NCBI GenBank assembly: GCA_020832415.1
Contig: JAFIES010000072.1
Span: 1 to 64,000, forward strand
Reading direction: 5' to 3'
Origin: Balneolaceae bacterium
GTDB taxonomy: Bacteria; Bacteroidota; Rhodothermia; Balneolales; Balneolaceae
Length of the DNA: 64,000 nt
The notes below the pieces were generated by a model, which worked only from the letters and a program-made list of their open reading frames with translations, made no database searches and was not told the origin of the DNA. This document shows, one piece after another, positions 39,647 to 49,573 of the stretch. Numbering within the stretch: the stretch's first letter is position 1; each line of letters opens with the position of its first letter. The position numbers and the translations under genes are program-made.

Positions 39647-39677
39647 GATATGGTTTCGGAAGAGACCATGTCTTTTT
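39647..39677 (+). terminator. Rho-independent terminator downstream of hemL
   Basis: GATATGGTTTC-GGAA-GAGACCATGTC followed by TTTTT. Confidence 0.6.
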
Positions 39678-39682
39678 GGGGC

Positions 39683-40636
39683 TTAATCAACTTTTAAAAT
39701 GATATCTCCCGGTGTGATACCGGGCTTAAACTGTTCACCAAAACCAGCCGGGTTGGGTTCATACTCACCGATGATTTCGGCACCCAACCCATCTTCCGGA
39801 ATTTCATCTTCGAGGCCGAGAGCCCAGAAGATCCCCTGAAGGGATAGTTGACGCATATTTTCATCAAAAAAATCGTAGGGATGGCCAAGAGTAGTGAAAA
39901 ACACACGACTTGTTCCGTGTTCTCCCTCGTAGTAGTGAACCCATGCAACGGTATGGGGATCATCAAAATAATCACCTCCAGGTTCAGCTCCTTCTACCGC
40001 GCGTCCGTACAGCAACGGCTCCACATCATCTAAAAGCGTAGTTGCATGGTAGAGCCAGCTTCGTACGTGAAAAGGTTCAACACCACGAAGAACAGGGTTC
40101 GCTTCTGATCCGTCATGAATAAATACATCCGTTGAATTCTGTCCGCCGTGATGGCTGATCCACGGTAGCCCAAATACCTGTTGTGGCCACTCAAAATCAA
40201 GATGGTGGTTTCGATGATCTTCACCGTAGCTAAATGCATGCGTAGCTGTACGAAACCCGGCCATCGGTTTGCCCGATTCTGCAAAATCGAGGATGTACTG
40301 CAATTGCTCATCCGGCAAATTTCTGAATCGGGTGTACATAACCATCATATCGGCATCTTCCAGAACATCAAGACCTTCGATGTTATCCTGTCGGTTTGGA
40401 TCAATCACACCGTCTGTTAATGCATATGTTACCGTTACATTAAAACCATAACGGTTAGCGAGAATCCGGGCAAGCATAGGCATGCTCTCTTCCGATCTGT
40501 ACTCTTCATCACCGGTTACAAAGACAATGTGAGGCGCGTCTGAATCGGGATGATAAGAACTGATAACCGGATCAGAACCGAGTTCATTTGTACATGCAAA
40601 AGTAATCAAAAAAATGAGGATGCTATATTTAAACAT
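39683..40636 (-). CDS. ThuA-domain-containing lipoprotein
   Basis: IVFVTGDEEYRSEESMPMLARIL; FRTATHAFSY; VAWVHYYEGEHGTSRVFFTTLGHPYDFF. Confidence 0.88.
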   Translation of the reverse strand: MFKYSILIFLITFACTNELGSDPVISSYHPDSDAPHIVFVTGDEEYRSEESMPMLARILANRYGFNVTVTYALTDGVIDPNRQDNIEGLDVLEDADMMVMYTRFRNLPDEQLQYILDFAESGKPMAGFRTATHAFSYGEDHRNHHLDFEWPQQVFGLPWISHHGGQNSTDVFIHDGSEANPVLRGVEPFHVRSWLYHATTLLDDVEPLLYGRAVEGAEPGGDYFDDPHTVAWVHYYEGEHGTSRVFFTTLGHPYDFFDENMRQLSLQGIFWALGLEDEIPEDGLGAEIIGEYEPNPAGFGEQFKPGITPGDIILKVD

Positions 40637-40660
40637 GAAAACTGTATTTAAAAAAAATTA

Positions 40661-43501
40661 TCAATCAACAACTACTTCCATTACACCCCTCATAAGCTCA
40701 CCATGGCCGGGGAACGTACAGATAAACTGATATCTGCCGGGTATGGATGGTGCGGTGAACTCAAGGAGTTCGCTTTCATTATGCCGAAGAAGCCGGCTGG
40801 CCACAAGTACATCGGGGCTATCAGGGATAAAATGCAGTTCAAAACCTCGCCCGCCCAGATCAATCGCCATTTGATAGACTTCATCCGCCTTACCCGGCTC
40901 GGTTATCAACAGATTATGCGGCATAAAATCGGGATTGTCAAATGTGAGGCGAACGGGCTGTTCACTTCGAACCGTAAATCGTGCTACATCAAACCGCATC
41001 TGTTCAATGATCGCCCTGATTGTAAACTCTGCGATTTTTTCATCTGAAAAATCGAGTTCCATACCAGCACGATCGAACGAATCGGACAATGGTGTTTCAG
41101 AATCGGTATGCAGATGAGCAGAGATTATTGCCGGATCCCGTTCACTCCAAAACCACTCAACTTTTTCAGCAGCGATTCGGGCATTTTCTTTGGGTGAGTT
41201 GAGCAAATCCTGAAGCAGATCATAGTTTGGCATATTGTGCTGCTGGTGCACCCAAAGCGCTTCAAGCAGGGGGTGGGCATCGTCACTGTTTCCGGGATTA
41301 AACTGCTGAATCCAATCCTGAACAGCAGAGATCACGTGATCGGTTTCACGGCCGCTGAGTTCTACCCGTACTCTGTGGCGAATTCCATTATCGGGGTGTT
41401 TTAGCAGTTCAAGAAGGTTTTCAACCGGTTCGTTGTGGATTGGAACAGGATCGAGCAGGGGACGATCATCCGCAGTAATCCGATAGATTCGCCCGTGGAT
41501 GTGATCGCGCATGGGGTCGCGCAGGTTGTGTTGCATGTGGCCGATGATGGCATTGTGCCAGTCACTAATGTAAAGTGCCCCATCATTCCCGATAACTCCA
41601 TCCGTTGGTCTGAAATTTGGATCATCGGAGTAGAAAAGATCACCGATTTCCTCACCCCATACATGGCCGTTGTTATAGCTTAGTTCATACCGTTTGGCGC
41701 CAAGAAATCCGATCACATTGTAGATGAGAAAGTTTTCCCTGAACTCCTCCGGAAACTGGCTGGTTGACAATACCTGGTTACCCGGAACCGGGCGTATGGT
41801 ATGATCGAGCAGTGGGCGTTTTTCAAATCGGTCGCCATCGAGATAAACCTGGTGAGCGGTTCCCATGGTGCCATCGGTGATAAACTGATTTCCCCAACGG
41901 TCAAAACTGATGCCGTGCGGGTTGTAGATATTTTCTACCACAAAATCGAACTCAAATGTTCTTGGATTAAATCTGTAGAGTCCCGAAACATCCGACTCCA
42001 TATTCTTCCTCCAGGGGGTTTCCACATTGTTGAGATGAAAAACCCCGCGCTGGTAATAGATCCAGCCATCCGGACCGTAAATTACGTTGTTTGCGGTATG
42101 ATGGGTATCGGCCGAGTCGATGGCGCCCATCATGCGGATTTGCACATCGGCTTTATTATCGCCCGTGGTATCCTTGAGAAAGAGAATATCAGGCGCAGAG
42201 ACCACAATCACACCGCCATTCCAGAACTCAAATCCGGTTGGATTGTGAATACTTGCAAAAGTAGTAGATTTATCGGCAACACCATCACCGTTTGTATCTT
42301 CAAGAATAATGAGGCGATCACTCATCTCTTTCATCGGCTCCCATTTGGGGTAGGTTGCCCAGGCGGCAACCCACAGCCGTCCCTCTGTATCTACCTGCAT
42401 TTGAACCGGGTTTACCAGTTCTGGAAACATCTCCTCCGAAGCAAACAGGTTTACGGTTAGTCCCTCAGCAAGCGTCATTTTTTCAATGGCATCTTCACCG
42501 CTGATGTAGTTTGCTTCACCGGTGAAGTTGGTCTCTACCGGCTTGGGCGGGGGCACGTTACTATCGTCCACTTCTAAATCGTTTCCTCGTGCACGTGCCC
42601 AGATTTTTTCATCGCGATTGGCTGTCATCACATCGAGCATAACCAGTTCGTGCTGGAGTGTTTCGTAATTTCCGTGAAGTTCGGCCCTGCCTCCCCATAC
42701 ATCATTTCCGCTTGTGGCACGGTAGCGATTAAACCAATGCCAGTTTTTATCAAGTACAGCTTCCCGGATTCCATCAATCCGGTTCCCGCGGCCCCAGGGA
42801 AGACCGCCAAAAAGATCGTTATTAATCACTTGAGCAATCTGCCGGTTTCCTTCATCAGAAAGATGAACACCATTGATGGTGAGCGGCTTTGTGGATTGAT
42901 CATAGAGACTCTGTGAAGCGTTAAACAGATCAACAAAAGCGATCTCTTCCTGCCCGACTACTTCCTGCATCACCCTGGTAATAGCCTCAAGTCGTCGATT
43001 GTTTTCGCTGCCATCGGGCAGATTCGGATCATTCAGATTTTCGTGTGCAATAGGTGAAAAGAGCACAATCTTTGGCGCTGATTCACCATTGTAAGCTTGT
43101 TCGCGCGTGTGTTCAATCCAGGCCATCAAATGCGCACGAAACTCCTCGGGACGATCATCGAATGATTCATTGTAGCCAAACATCGCAAAAATAACGTCCG
43201 CTTTAACCCGTGAAAGATGAGAGTCACTATCCCCAAAATTTTCATGTGCCCTCGGCCGATGGTGTATATGATCTCCTGTAAATCCCAGGTTTCGTATCAC
43301 CAGATTATGCTCGGGAAACGTTGCGTGGATATACGTTTCCATCCATCCATCATGCTGCATTCTGTCGGCAAGAGAGTTGCCAATAATCGCTATTGAATCA
43401 CCTTCGTTGAGCTCTATTTTCCGGTCAGGTGAACAGCCTGTCATCCAATAGATCAGAATAAAAAAGAGTGTGTATCGAAAACAGATGTGTATGTAAGACA
43501 T
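40661..43501 (-). CDS. Multidomain lipoprotein: SGNH-hydrolase-like + PVC-type dehydrogenase beta-propeller + helical/HEAT-like + cupredoxin-like domain
   Basis: Lipobox WMTGC; GDSIAIIGNSLADRM...; MQVDTEGRLWVAAWATYPKWEP; NPHGISFDRWGNQFITDG; MPHNLLI...FICTFPGHGELMRGVMEVVVD. Confidence 0.85.
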   Translation of the reverse strand: MSYIHICFRYTLFFILIYWMTGCSPDRKIELNEGDSIAIIGNSLADRMQHDGWMETYIHATFPEHNLVIRNLGFTGDHIHHRPRAHENFGDSDSHLSRVKADVIFAMFGYNESFDDRPEEFRAHLMAWIEHTREQAYNGESAPKIVLFSPIAHENLNDPNLPDGSENNRRLEAITRVMQEVVGQEEIAFVDLFNASQSLYDQSTKPLTINGVHLSDEGNRQIAQVINNDLFGGLPWGRGNRIDGIREAVLDKNWHWFNRYRATSGNDVWGGRAELHGNYETLQHELVMLDVMTANRDEKIWARARGNDLEVDDSNVPPPKPVETNFTGEANYISGEDAIEKMTLAEGLTVNLFASEEMFPELVNPVQMQVDTEGRLWVAAWATYPKWEPMKEMSDRLIILEDTNGDGVADKSTTFASIHNPTGFEFWNGGVIVVSAPDILFLKDTTGDNKADVQIRMMGAIDSADTHHTANNVIYGPDGWIYYQRGVFHLNNVETPWRKNMESDVSGLYRFNPRTFEFDFVVENIYNPHGISFDRWGNQFITDGTMGTAHQVYLDGDRFEKRPLLDHTIRPVPGNQVLSTSQFPEEFRENFLIYNVIGFLGAKRYELSYNNGHVWGEEIGDLFYSDDPNFRPTDGVIGNDGALYISDWHNAIIGHMQHNLRDPMRDHIHGRIYRITADDRPLLDPVPIHNEPVENLLELLKHPDNGIRHRVRVELSGRETDHVISAVQDWIQQFNPGNSDDAHPLLEALWVHQQHNMPNYDLLQDLLNSPKENARIAAEKVEWFWSERDPAIISAHLHTDSETPLSDSFDRAGMELDFSDEKIAEFTIRAIIEQMRFDVARFTVRSEQPVRLTFDNPDFMPHNLLITEPGKADEVYQMAIDLGGRGFELHFIPDSPDVLVASRLLRHNESELLEFTAPSIPGRYQFICTFPGHGELMRGVMEVVVD

Positions 43502-43652
43502 GAGAATTTCAGACAAATTGGTTAACAGACGCGAACAGTCGAGATTATGCAATTTCGGGGCGGCATTCAATTATAATTGGCGGGTAAACTTACTTCATGA
43601 AATGTTTACTCAAAGAGTCTATCTTTACCGGTCTGCAAACTGAACAACCATC

Positions 43653-44915
43653 ATGAATAAACCTGCTCTTGCTACTGTATTTTTGGTAGTGGTGATCGAT
43701 CTCCTGGGATTTGGAATCGTTCTGCCGCTACTCCCTTTCTATGCGCAGGAATTTGCCGCTTCGGCCGTGATGATTGGGCTGCTCTACAGTGTCTATTCGT
43801 TTATGCAGCTCATCTTTTCACCGATCTGGGGAAGCTGGTCCGACAGAATCGGGCGAAGGCCCATTATGCTGCTCAGTACATTTGGGGCGGTGATTGCCTA
43901 CATTATTTTTGGTTTAGCCGAATCCCTGGGAGTTCTCTTTTTCTCACGTGTTATTGCCGGAATGATGGGAGGAAATATCTCAACTGCGCAGGCCTACATT
44001 GCGGATGTTACCGACAGCGAAAACCGCGCACGCGGAATGGGGCTTATTGGCGCAGCTTTTGGCATTGGTTTTGTAGTTGGACCGGCCAGTGCCACGGCAT
44101 TAATACATCCATCTTTTCACGAATTTGTGGCAAATGCAGGTTTTGTTGAATTTGCCAAATGGATGGGTGAAAACCGGTTCGCACTGCCCGGATTTTTTGC
44201 AGCTTTTCTCTCACTCTGTAGTTTTTTAATGGTACTTTTCCTGTTACCTGAAACAGTGGATACATCCAAAGAGAGGCCTGCCGCTTTCAGGCGGCCAAGT
44301 GTTTTTACACCGCGCTTTTGGCGCCTGCTTAAAGAGCAGAAAGGAAAATCTTCAAGGGGGTATCTGATTCCGCTCGTTATTGGCTTTTTTCTGCTTTCAT
44401 TTGGCGAATCGAGCCTGTACAGTTCCTTTCCGCTGTTTGCCGAGGGGCAGCTCAATATGACGGCCGAACAGGTTGGTGTTCAGTTTTTCTACATCGGGAT
44501 TATCGCTGTGGTTGTGCAGGGATTTCTGATCAAACCCCTGACCAATAAATTTGCAGAAGAGAAGCTCTTTATGACGGGAAACATCCTGATGGTAATCGGT
44601 CTTGGACTGATACCCCTGGCTCACAATGCAGTTACACTTGCCATGTTTCTTGGTTTGATGGCAATCGGGAAAAGTCTCAATTCACCTACCATTACCAGCC
44701 TGATTTCAAAAGAGGCAGAAGCAGATAATGTCGGCGCTGTGATGGGTGCTGCTCAGGGGCTGTCAGGTCTCGGACGAATGATTGGCCCAACCTGGGGTGG
44801 TGCTCTCTTTGCTGTTTATTTTGGGCTGCCGTTTGGCGCTACAGCACTTATTGTGGCAACCACTATATGGATTGCTATCGGGCTGATTAAGAAAGAGAAA
44901 GTAAGGCTAAGTTAA
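43653..44915 (+). CDS. Major facilitator superfamily transporter (TetA-like)
   Basis: VVIDLLGFGIVLPLLPFYAQEF; GSWSDRIGRRPIMLLSTFG; RVIAGMMGGNISTAQAYIADVTD. Confidence 0.93.
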   Translation: MNKPALATVFLVVVIDLLGFGIVLPLLPFYAQEFAASAVMIGLLYSVYSFMQLIFSPIWGSWSDRIGRRPIMLLSTFGAVIAYIIFGLAESLGVLFFSRVIAGMMGGNISTAQAYIADVTDSENRARGMGLIGAAFGIGFVVGPASATALIHPSFHEFVANAGFVEFAKWMGENRFALPGFFAAFLSLCSFLMVLFLLPETVDTSKERPAAFRRPSVFTPRFWRLLKEQKGKSSRGYLIPLVIGFFLLSFGESSLYSSFPLFAEGQLNMTAEQVGVQFFYIGIIAVVVQGFLIKPLTNKFAEEKLFMTGNILMVIGLGLIPLAHNAVTLAMFLGLMAIGKSLNSPTITSLISKEAEADNVGAVMGAAQGLSGLGRMIGPTWGGALFAVYFGLPFGATALIVATTIWIAIGLIKKEKVRLS

Positions 44916-45057
44916 AGCAGCATTTCAACCAGCCATAAAGATTCAGCAGCTTGTCAATATTGAACTTTAAAATTGAGTTAAGATCACCTCAATTATTTCA
45001 GGATGTATCAGGCTTTCAGTACCTTCTAAGAAAGATTAAAATTTAAAATGTACTTCC

Positions 45058-46260
45058 ATGAGAGTATACCTTGCCGATAAACTACCCGATGAAGCTGTTG
45101 ACCAGCTTAAAAAACTAAAACTGGATGTTGTATCAAACCCAAAAGCCACATCTTCAGAGCTTGATGCAGGGATTGGTCGGGCACAGGTACTGATAGTGCG
45201 CTCCACGGTTGTGAGTGAAAGCTGTATTAATAACAGCCCGGAGCTTAGCCTGATTATCCGGGCCGGCGCCGGAGTGAACAATATTGATATGAAAGCCGCA
45301 AGCAATATGGGCATCTATGTAGCCAACTGTCCGGGGCAAAATTCTATTGCTGTAGCTGAACTGGCCATGGGGCTTATTCTCTCTCTGGATCGATATATCG
45401 CAGATAATGTATCTGATTTTCGAACCGGAAAGTGGAACAAAGCAGCATTCAGCAAAGCAGATGGAGTTTATGGTAAAGTGCTTGGAATCATCGGTACAGG
45501 GCAAATCGGCCGGGAGGTCATCAAACGGGCAAAGGCATTTGGAATGCCGGTAATTGCATGGTCCCGATCGCTTACAGATGAATTGGCTGAAGAACTTGAT
45601 ATTTCTCGGGCAAAAAGTGTTAAGGAAGTTGCTGAAAATTGTGATGTACTCTCAATCCATCTTGCACAGAATGAGCACACGAAAGGAATCATATCAAAAG
45701 AGATATTGGGGGCATTAAAAAATGGCGCTATGGTGATTAATACCTCCCGTGCGGGTGTGGTGGATGAAGAGGCATTATACAGTGAATTAAAATCAGAACG
45801 GCTGTGGGCCGGGCTCGATGTGTTTAGTAATGAGCCGGAATTTAAAGAGGGGGAATTCAGCAGCCGTTTTCAGGATTTGAGTCATGCCTATGTAACGCAT
45901 CATATCGGTGCAAGTACAACTCAGGCACAGCTTGCAGTTGCCAATGATGCAGTGGATATTGTTCGCGGATATGTGCAAGAAGGTCATGTTCGAAACTGGC
46001 TGAACCGGTGTGATCAGACCGATGCGCCGTGGCAAATTGTAGTGAGGCATTACGACAAACCCGGTGTAATTGCCAACGTAATGACCGAACTGAAAGATGC
46101 AGATATCAATGCACAGGAGCTTACCAATGTAATTTTTGATGGAAAACGAACCGCATGCTGTACCATTCAGCTTGATGCAAAACCATCTGACAAAATCATG
46201 AAGAGTATTCGCACACGGCAGGATGAAGTGATCAGTGCTACGCTACTGAAACGATCCTGA
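45058..46260 (+). CDS. serA: D-3-phosphoglycerate dehydrogenase-like with C-terminal ACT-like domain
   Basis: GKVLGIIGTGQIGREVIKRAKAFGMPVIAW; INTSRAGVVDEEAL; THHIGASTTQAQ; PGVIANVMTELKDADINAQEL. Confidence 0.85.
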   Translation: MRVYLADKLPDEAVDQLKKLKLDVVSNPKATSSELDAGIGRAQVLIVRSTVVSESCINNSPELSLIIRAGAGVNNIDMKAASNMGIYVANCPGQNSIAVAELAMGLILSLDRYIADNVSDFRTGKWNKAAFSKADGVYGKVLGIIGTGQIGREVIKRAKAFGMPVIAWSRSLTDELAEELDISRAKSVKEVAENCDVLSIHLAQNEHTKGIISKEILGALKNGAMVINTSRAGVVDEEALYSELKSERLWAGLDVFSNEPEFKEGEFSSRFQDLSHAYVTHHIGASTTQAQLAVANDAVDIVRGYVQEGHVRNWLNRCDQTDAPWQIVVRHYDKPGVIANVMTELKDADINAQELTNVIFDGKRTACCTIQLDAKPSDKIMKSIRTRQDEVISATLLKRS

Positions 46261-46340
46261 TCTCCGATTGAATACACTGCAAAAAATTGTGAACGCAGAT
46301 TGTTTAAGTGGGGCGTTTATGATTTATCTATATACAGAAA

Positions 46341-47180
46341 TTATCTTCCCGATTTTTCAAACAGATCACTCGACTGGCCGCCGGATGGGGTGAAAGGCCT
46401 GAAATAGAGTCTGTTTCCCCAATTCTCAAGCCGATCAAACCAGCCATACACAAACTCCGGTGAAAACTGCGATTCATGGCAAAGTGCCGATTGAATGGCT
46501 ACATCGGCCTCTTCATCCGAAAATTTTATCTCCACTGTCATATATTGATCGTCCACTCCCATAAACATCCACTCATCATCATCAAGCAGTGAGGTTGGAA
46601 TGCCGGTGAAAAAGAGTGATGGATTGAAATCCCATTCACGGCTCAAAAATACCTGAGTGGTTGCAATACCCACCATTCTGTGATCCAGGTGGTTTGAAAA
46701 TCCATCCGGGCCAAAGGTGATGATTACATCCGGTTGATACTCTTCAAAAAGGCGGTGCAAATCCTGTTTTAACCCGCGCGTTTGTGAAATGATAGCTCCG
46801 TGACCGTCTCTCATGCCAAGCTGATCCTCATAATCGAGATGAATAAGTTCTGCACCGAGAAGTTCAGCCGCACATTGAAGCTCTACGCGCCGAACAGCGG
46901 CAAGTTCGTCTTCATCTTCTATATCGGTATTTTCGTTGAAACCGAGTCGCCCATCCGTAGCGGTAACAAGTATAACATAGTAACCGCGATTGGCGTACTG
47001 GTGCAAAACGGAGCTGACCAGGGTTTCATCATCAGGGTGGGCAAATACGGCCATCAGAACATTACCGCCGTTGGTGCGATCATAAGATTCAGGTGCCTCA
47101 TCACACGAGCTGATAAACCCCGCGAACAGTAAAAACAGTAACAGTGAAGAAAACGTGAGGTGCTTTGAAAGTGGATTCAT
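46341..47180 (-). CDS. PIG-L-family deacetylase lipoprotein
   Basis: VLMAVFAHPDDETLVSSVL; ITFGPDGFSNHLDHRMVGI. Confidence 0.92.
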   Translation of the reverse strand: MNPLSKHLTFSSLLLFLLFAGFISSCDEAPESYDRTNGGNVLMAVFAHPDDETLVSSVLHQYANRGYYVILVTATDGRLGFNENTDIEDEDELAAVRRVELQCAAELLGAELIHLDYEDQLGMRDGHGAIISQTRGLKQDLHRLFEEYQPDVIITFGPDGFSNHLDHRMVGIATTQVFLSREWDFNPSLFFTGIPTSLLDDDEWMFMGVDDQYMTVEIKFSDEEADVAIQSALCHESQFSPEFVYGWFDRLENWGNRLYFRPFTPSGGQSSDLFEKSGR

Positions 47181-47425
47181 AAAACCGGCCGATTAAATTA
47201 AATGTTGGAGAGATGCGATAAAACCGAAACGTATTATGAATATCATCGAAGGAAACCAGAAAAACAATAAAATGATAAGACAGAGAAGAGTTTAGCCGGA
47301 ATATCCATTCCTGAGCCGTACGCAAGTAAAAAGCTACTTTGACAAAGTCATCCATCTTTCCTAAACATCTGTCGAAAAAAATTACGTACTTGTTTCAAAA
47401 TTCAAACACCAGACCAGTCATTACA

Positions 47426-49537
47426 ATGAAAACCCTGATCACTCTTTTCACTCTCATTTTCTGTTTCACAACAGCCACTGCCCAGGATTTGGAGAGGCCT
47501 GCATCACTAACCGGATTTATGGATGCCCTGGTACCGGCTCAGCTTGAGCTTGAACAGGCGATGATTCAATTTCATCAGCCCGAAACGTACCGAAAGCACC
47601 TCTACAATTTAACACAGCATCCCAATATTGCCGGCACACCGGGCAGTGAAAAAGTGATAAAGTACATCACAGAAGTGATGGCAAATGCCGGTCTTGCGGT
47701 ATCCCATTACGATTATGATGCATGGATGCCAGAGCCCGGCAGTGCAAGTATTTCATTGGTTCGACCCATCCGGATGCCGCTGAACAATCAGGAGTATGTG
47801 TATGATGAAGATCCCTACACCTCACACCCTGATCTGCTTCATGGTTGGAATGCATACAGCGGTTCGGGAGAGATAACGGCTGAAATTGTATATGCAAATT
47901 ATGGACGAAAGGAGGACTTTGAAAAGCTTGAGGTGCTTGGGGTAGATCTGACCGGAAAAATCGTGATCGCCCGATATGGAGGCAATTTCAGGGGGTTCAA
48001 AGCAAAATTTGCTGAAGAGGCAGGTGCAGCCGGGCTCATTATCTATACCGACCCGGCCAATGGCGGCTATGTGAACGGCCTCACATATCCCGATGGAATT
48101 TACAGCGATGAAAGTGCTATTCAGCGCGGATCTCTGTTAACATTGGACTATTTTGGAGATCCGCTGACTCCCTTTGAGCCCGCCCTTCCGCTCGATGGTG
48201 ATGTTCAGGTTGAGCGTCTTGATCCCGAAGAGGTTGCCTTTCACACCATACCGGTTGCTCCGATTGGATACGGAGCCGCAGAAGAAATTTTATCGCGAAT
48301 GAAAGGAGAGGCGGTTCCACAAAGCTGGCAAGGCGGCCTCCCGTTTACCTACAGGCTTACAGGTGGCGATCAGTTAAAGGTGAACCTGAAAGTGGACCAG
48401 CCACACGATTTTACCCGTATCACCAATGTGATCGGAACCATTGAAGGGAGTGACTACCCGGATGAGTGGATCATACTCGGCTCGCATCACGACGCCTGGG
48501 GATTCGGTGCTACAGATCCCAACAGCGGCACGGCTATGCTGCTTAACCTTGCAGAAAGCCTGGGAGAAATGGTAGAAAATGGATGGCAGCCACGGCGAAG
48601 TATTATGATTGCCCATTGGGATGCGGAGGAGTTTATGCTGATCGGTTCGTCGGAGTGGGTAGAGCAGCTTCGGGAAGAACTTGATGCAAAAGCTGTACTC
48701 TACCTGAATGCGGATATGTCGGTAACCGGACCAAATTTTCGGTCTTCCGCATCACCATCTCTGAAAAAGCCGATTATTGAGGCGACAAAAGTGGTGAAAC
48801 ATCCGGACAGCGGCACAAGCATTTACGACACATGGATTTTGGATGGGCAGGATGAACCGGGGATTGGTAATCTGGGTGGCGGATCAGACCATGTGGGCTT
48901 TTACATGCACGCGGGAATTCCATCAGCCGGAATTTCTATTTCGGGGAGTGTGCCGATTTACCACACCAATTTCGATACATTCTGGTTTTATGAAACGTAC
49001 CTCGACAGCACTTTCAGTTATGGCCCGGCGCTGGCCGGTGTATATGGGGTTGTGGCTACCCGTTTTGCCCAGGCCGATGTTTTACCGTACGACGTGGTTC
49101 GATATGCAACGGATATCAGTGATCACATCGGTACGCTGAGCTACAGGGCAGAAGTTCTTGAACGATCCATCAACATAGAAAACCTTGAAATGCTGATTTC
49201 TGAAACGATGGAGCTGGCAACGCAGGTTGAGGCGTCAATTCCCAATTTTGTTGAATCAAATCCATCCGGTGAAACTCTGCAGGAAGTAAACGCACAGTTA
49301 ATCAGCCTTGAGCGCTCTTTCCTGGATGATGATGGCCTGCCATTCAGTAAGTGGCAGCAGTCACTTTACGCGTCTACCGACCCCTGGAGCATGTACGCCT
49401 CATGGATGATTCCGGGAGTGAGGTACATTCTTGAGGATGAACGATCGGATGAAGAACTTCACCGTGAAATTGAGAGGTTTGAGGCGGCGGTGAACCGATT
49501 GAATCAGAAGTTGAATAAAATCCTGAGACTTATTTGA
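47426..49537 (+). CDS. M28B glutamate carboxypeptidase II / transferrin-receptor-like metallopeptidase
   Basis: Signal MKTLITLFTLIFCFTTATAQ; PA-domain; ILGSHHDAWGFGATDPNSGTAMLLNLA; HWDAEEFMLIGSSEWVEQ; GGGSDHVGFYMHAGIPS. Confidence 0.92.
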   Translation: MKTLITLFTLIFCFTTATAQDLERPASLTGFMDALVPAQLELEQAMIQFHQPETYRKHLYNLTQHPNIAGTPGSEKVIKYITEVMANAGLAVSHYDYDAWMPEPGSASISLVRPIRMPLNNQEYVYDEDPYTSHPDLLHGWNAYSGSGEITAEIVYANYGRKEDFEKLEVLGVDLTGKIVIARYGGNFRGFKAKFAEEAGAAGLIIYTDPANGGYVNGLTYPDGIYSDESAIQRGSLLTLDYFGDPLTPFEPALPLDGDVQVERLDPEEVAFHTIPVAPIGYGAAEEILSRMKGEAVPQSWQGGLPFTYRLTGGDQLKVNLKVDQPHDFTRITNVIGTIEGSDYPDEWIILGSHHDAWGFGATDPNSGTAMLLNLAESLGEMVENGWQPRRSIMIAHWDAEEFMLIGSSEWVEQLREELDAKAVLYLNADMSVTGPNFRSSASPSLKKPIIEATKVVKHPDSGTSIYDTWILDGQDEPGIGNLGGGSDHVGFYMHAGIPSAGISISGSVPIYHTNFDTFWFYETYLDSTFSYGPALAGVYGVVATRFAQADVLPYDVVRYATDISDHIGTLSYRAEVLERSINIENLEMLISETMELATQVEASIPNFVESNPSGETLQEVNAQLISLERSFLDDDGLPFSKWQQSLYASTDPWSMYASWMIPGVRYILEDERSDEELHREIERFEAAVNRLNQKLNKILRLI

Positions 49538-49573
49538 TCTGTTTTGATTTCTGCTGATTGAACTGCATCAAAA

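Noticed and set aside
41330-41341. GATCACGTGATC as a third parS-like palindrome
   Set aside because: Shares only the CACGTG core; flanks do not match TGTTTCACGTGAAACA and it is inside a coding region.
41801-42460. 219-aa + strand ORF
   Set aside because: Antisense to the multidomain propeller gene, no family motifs.
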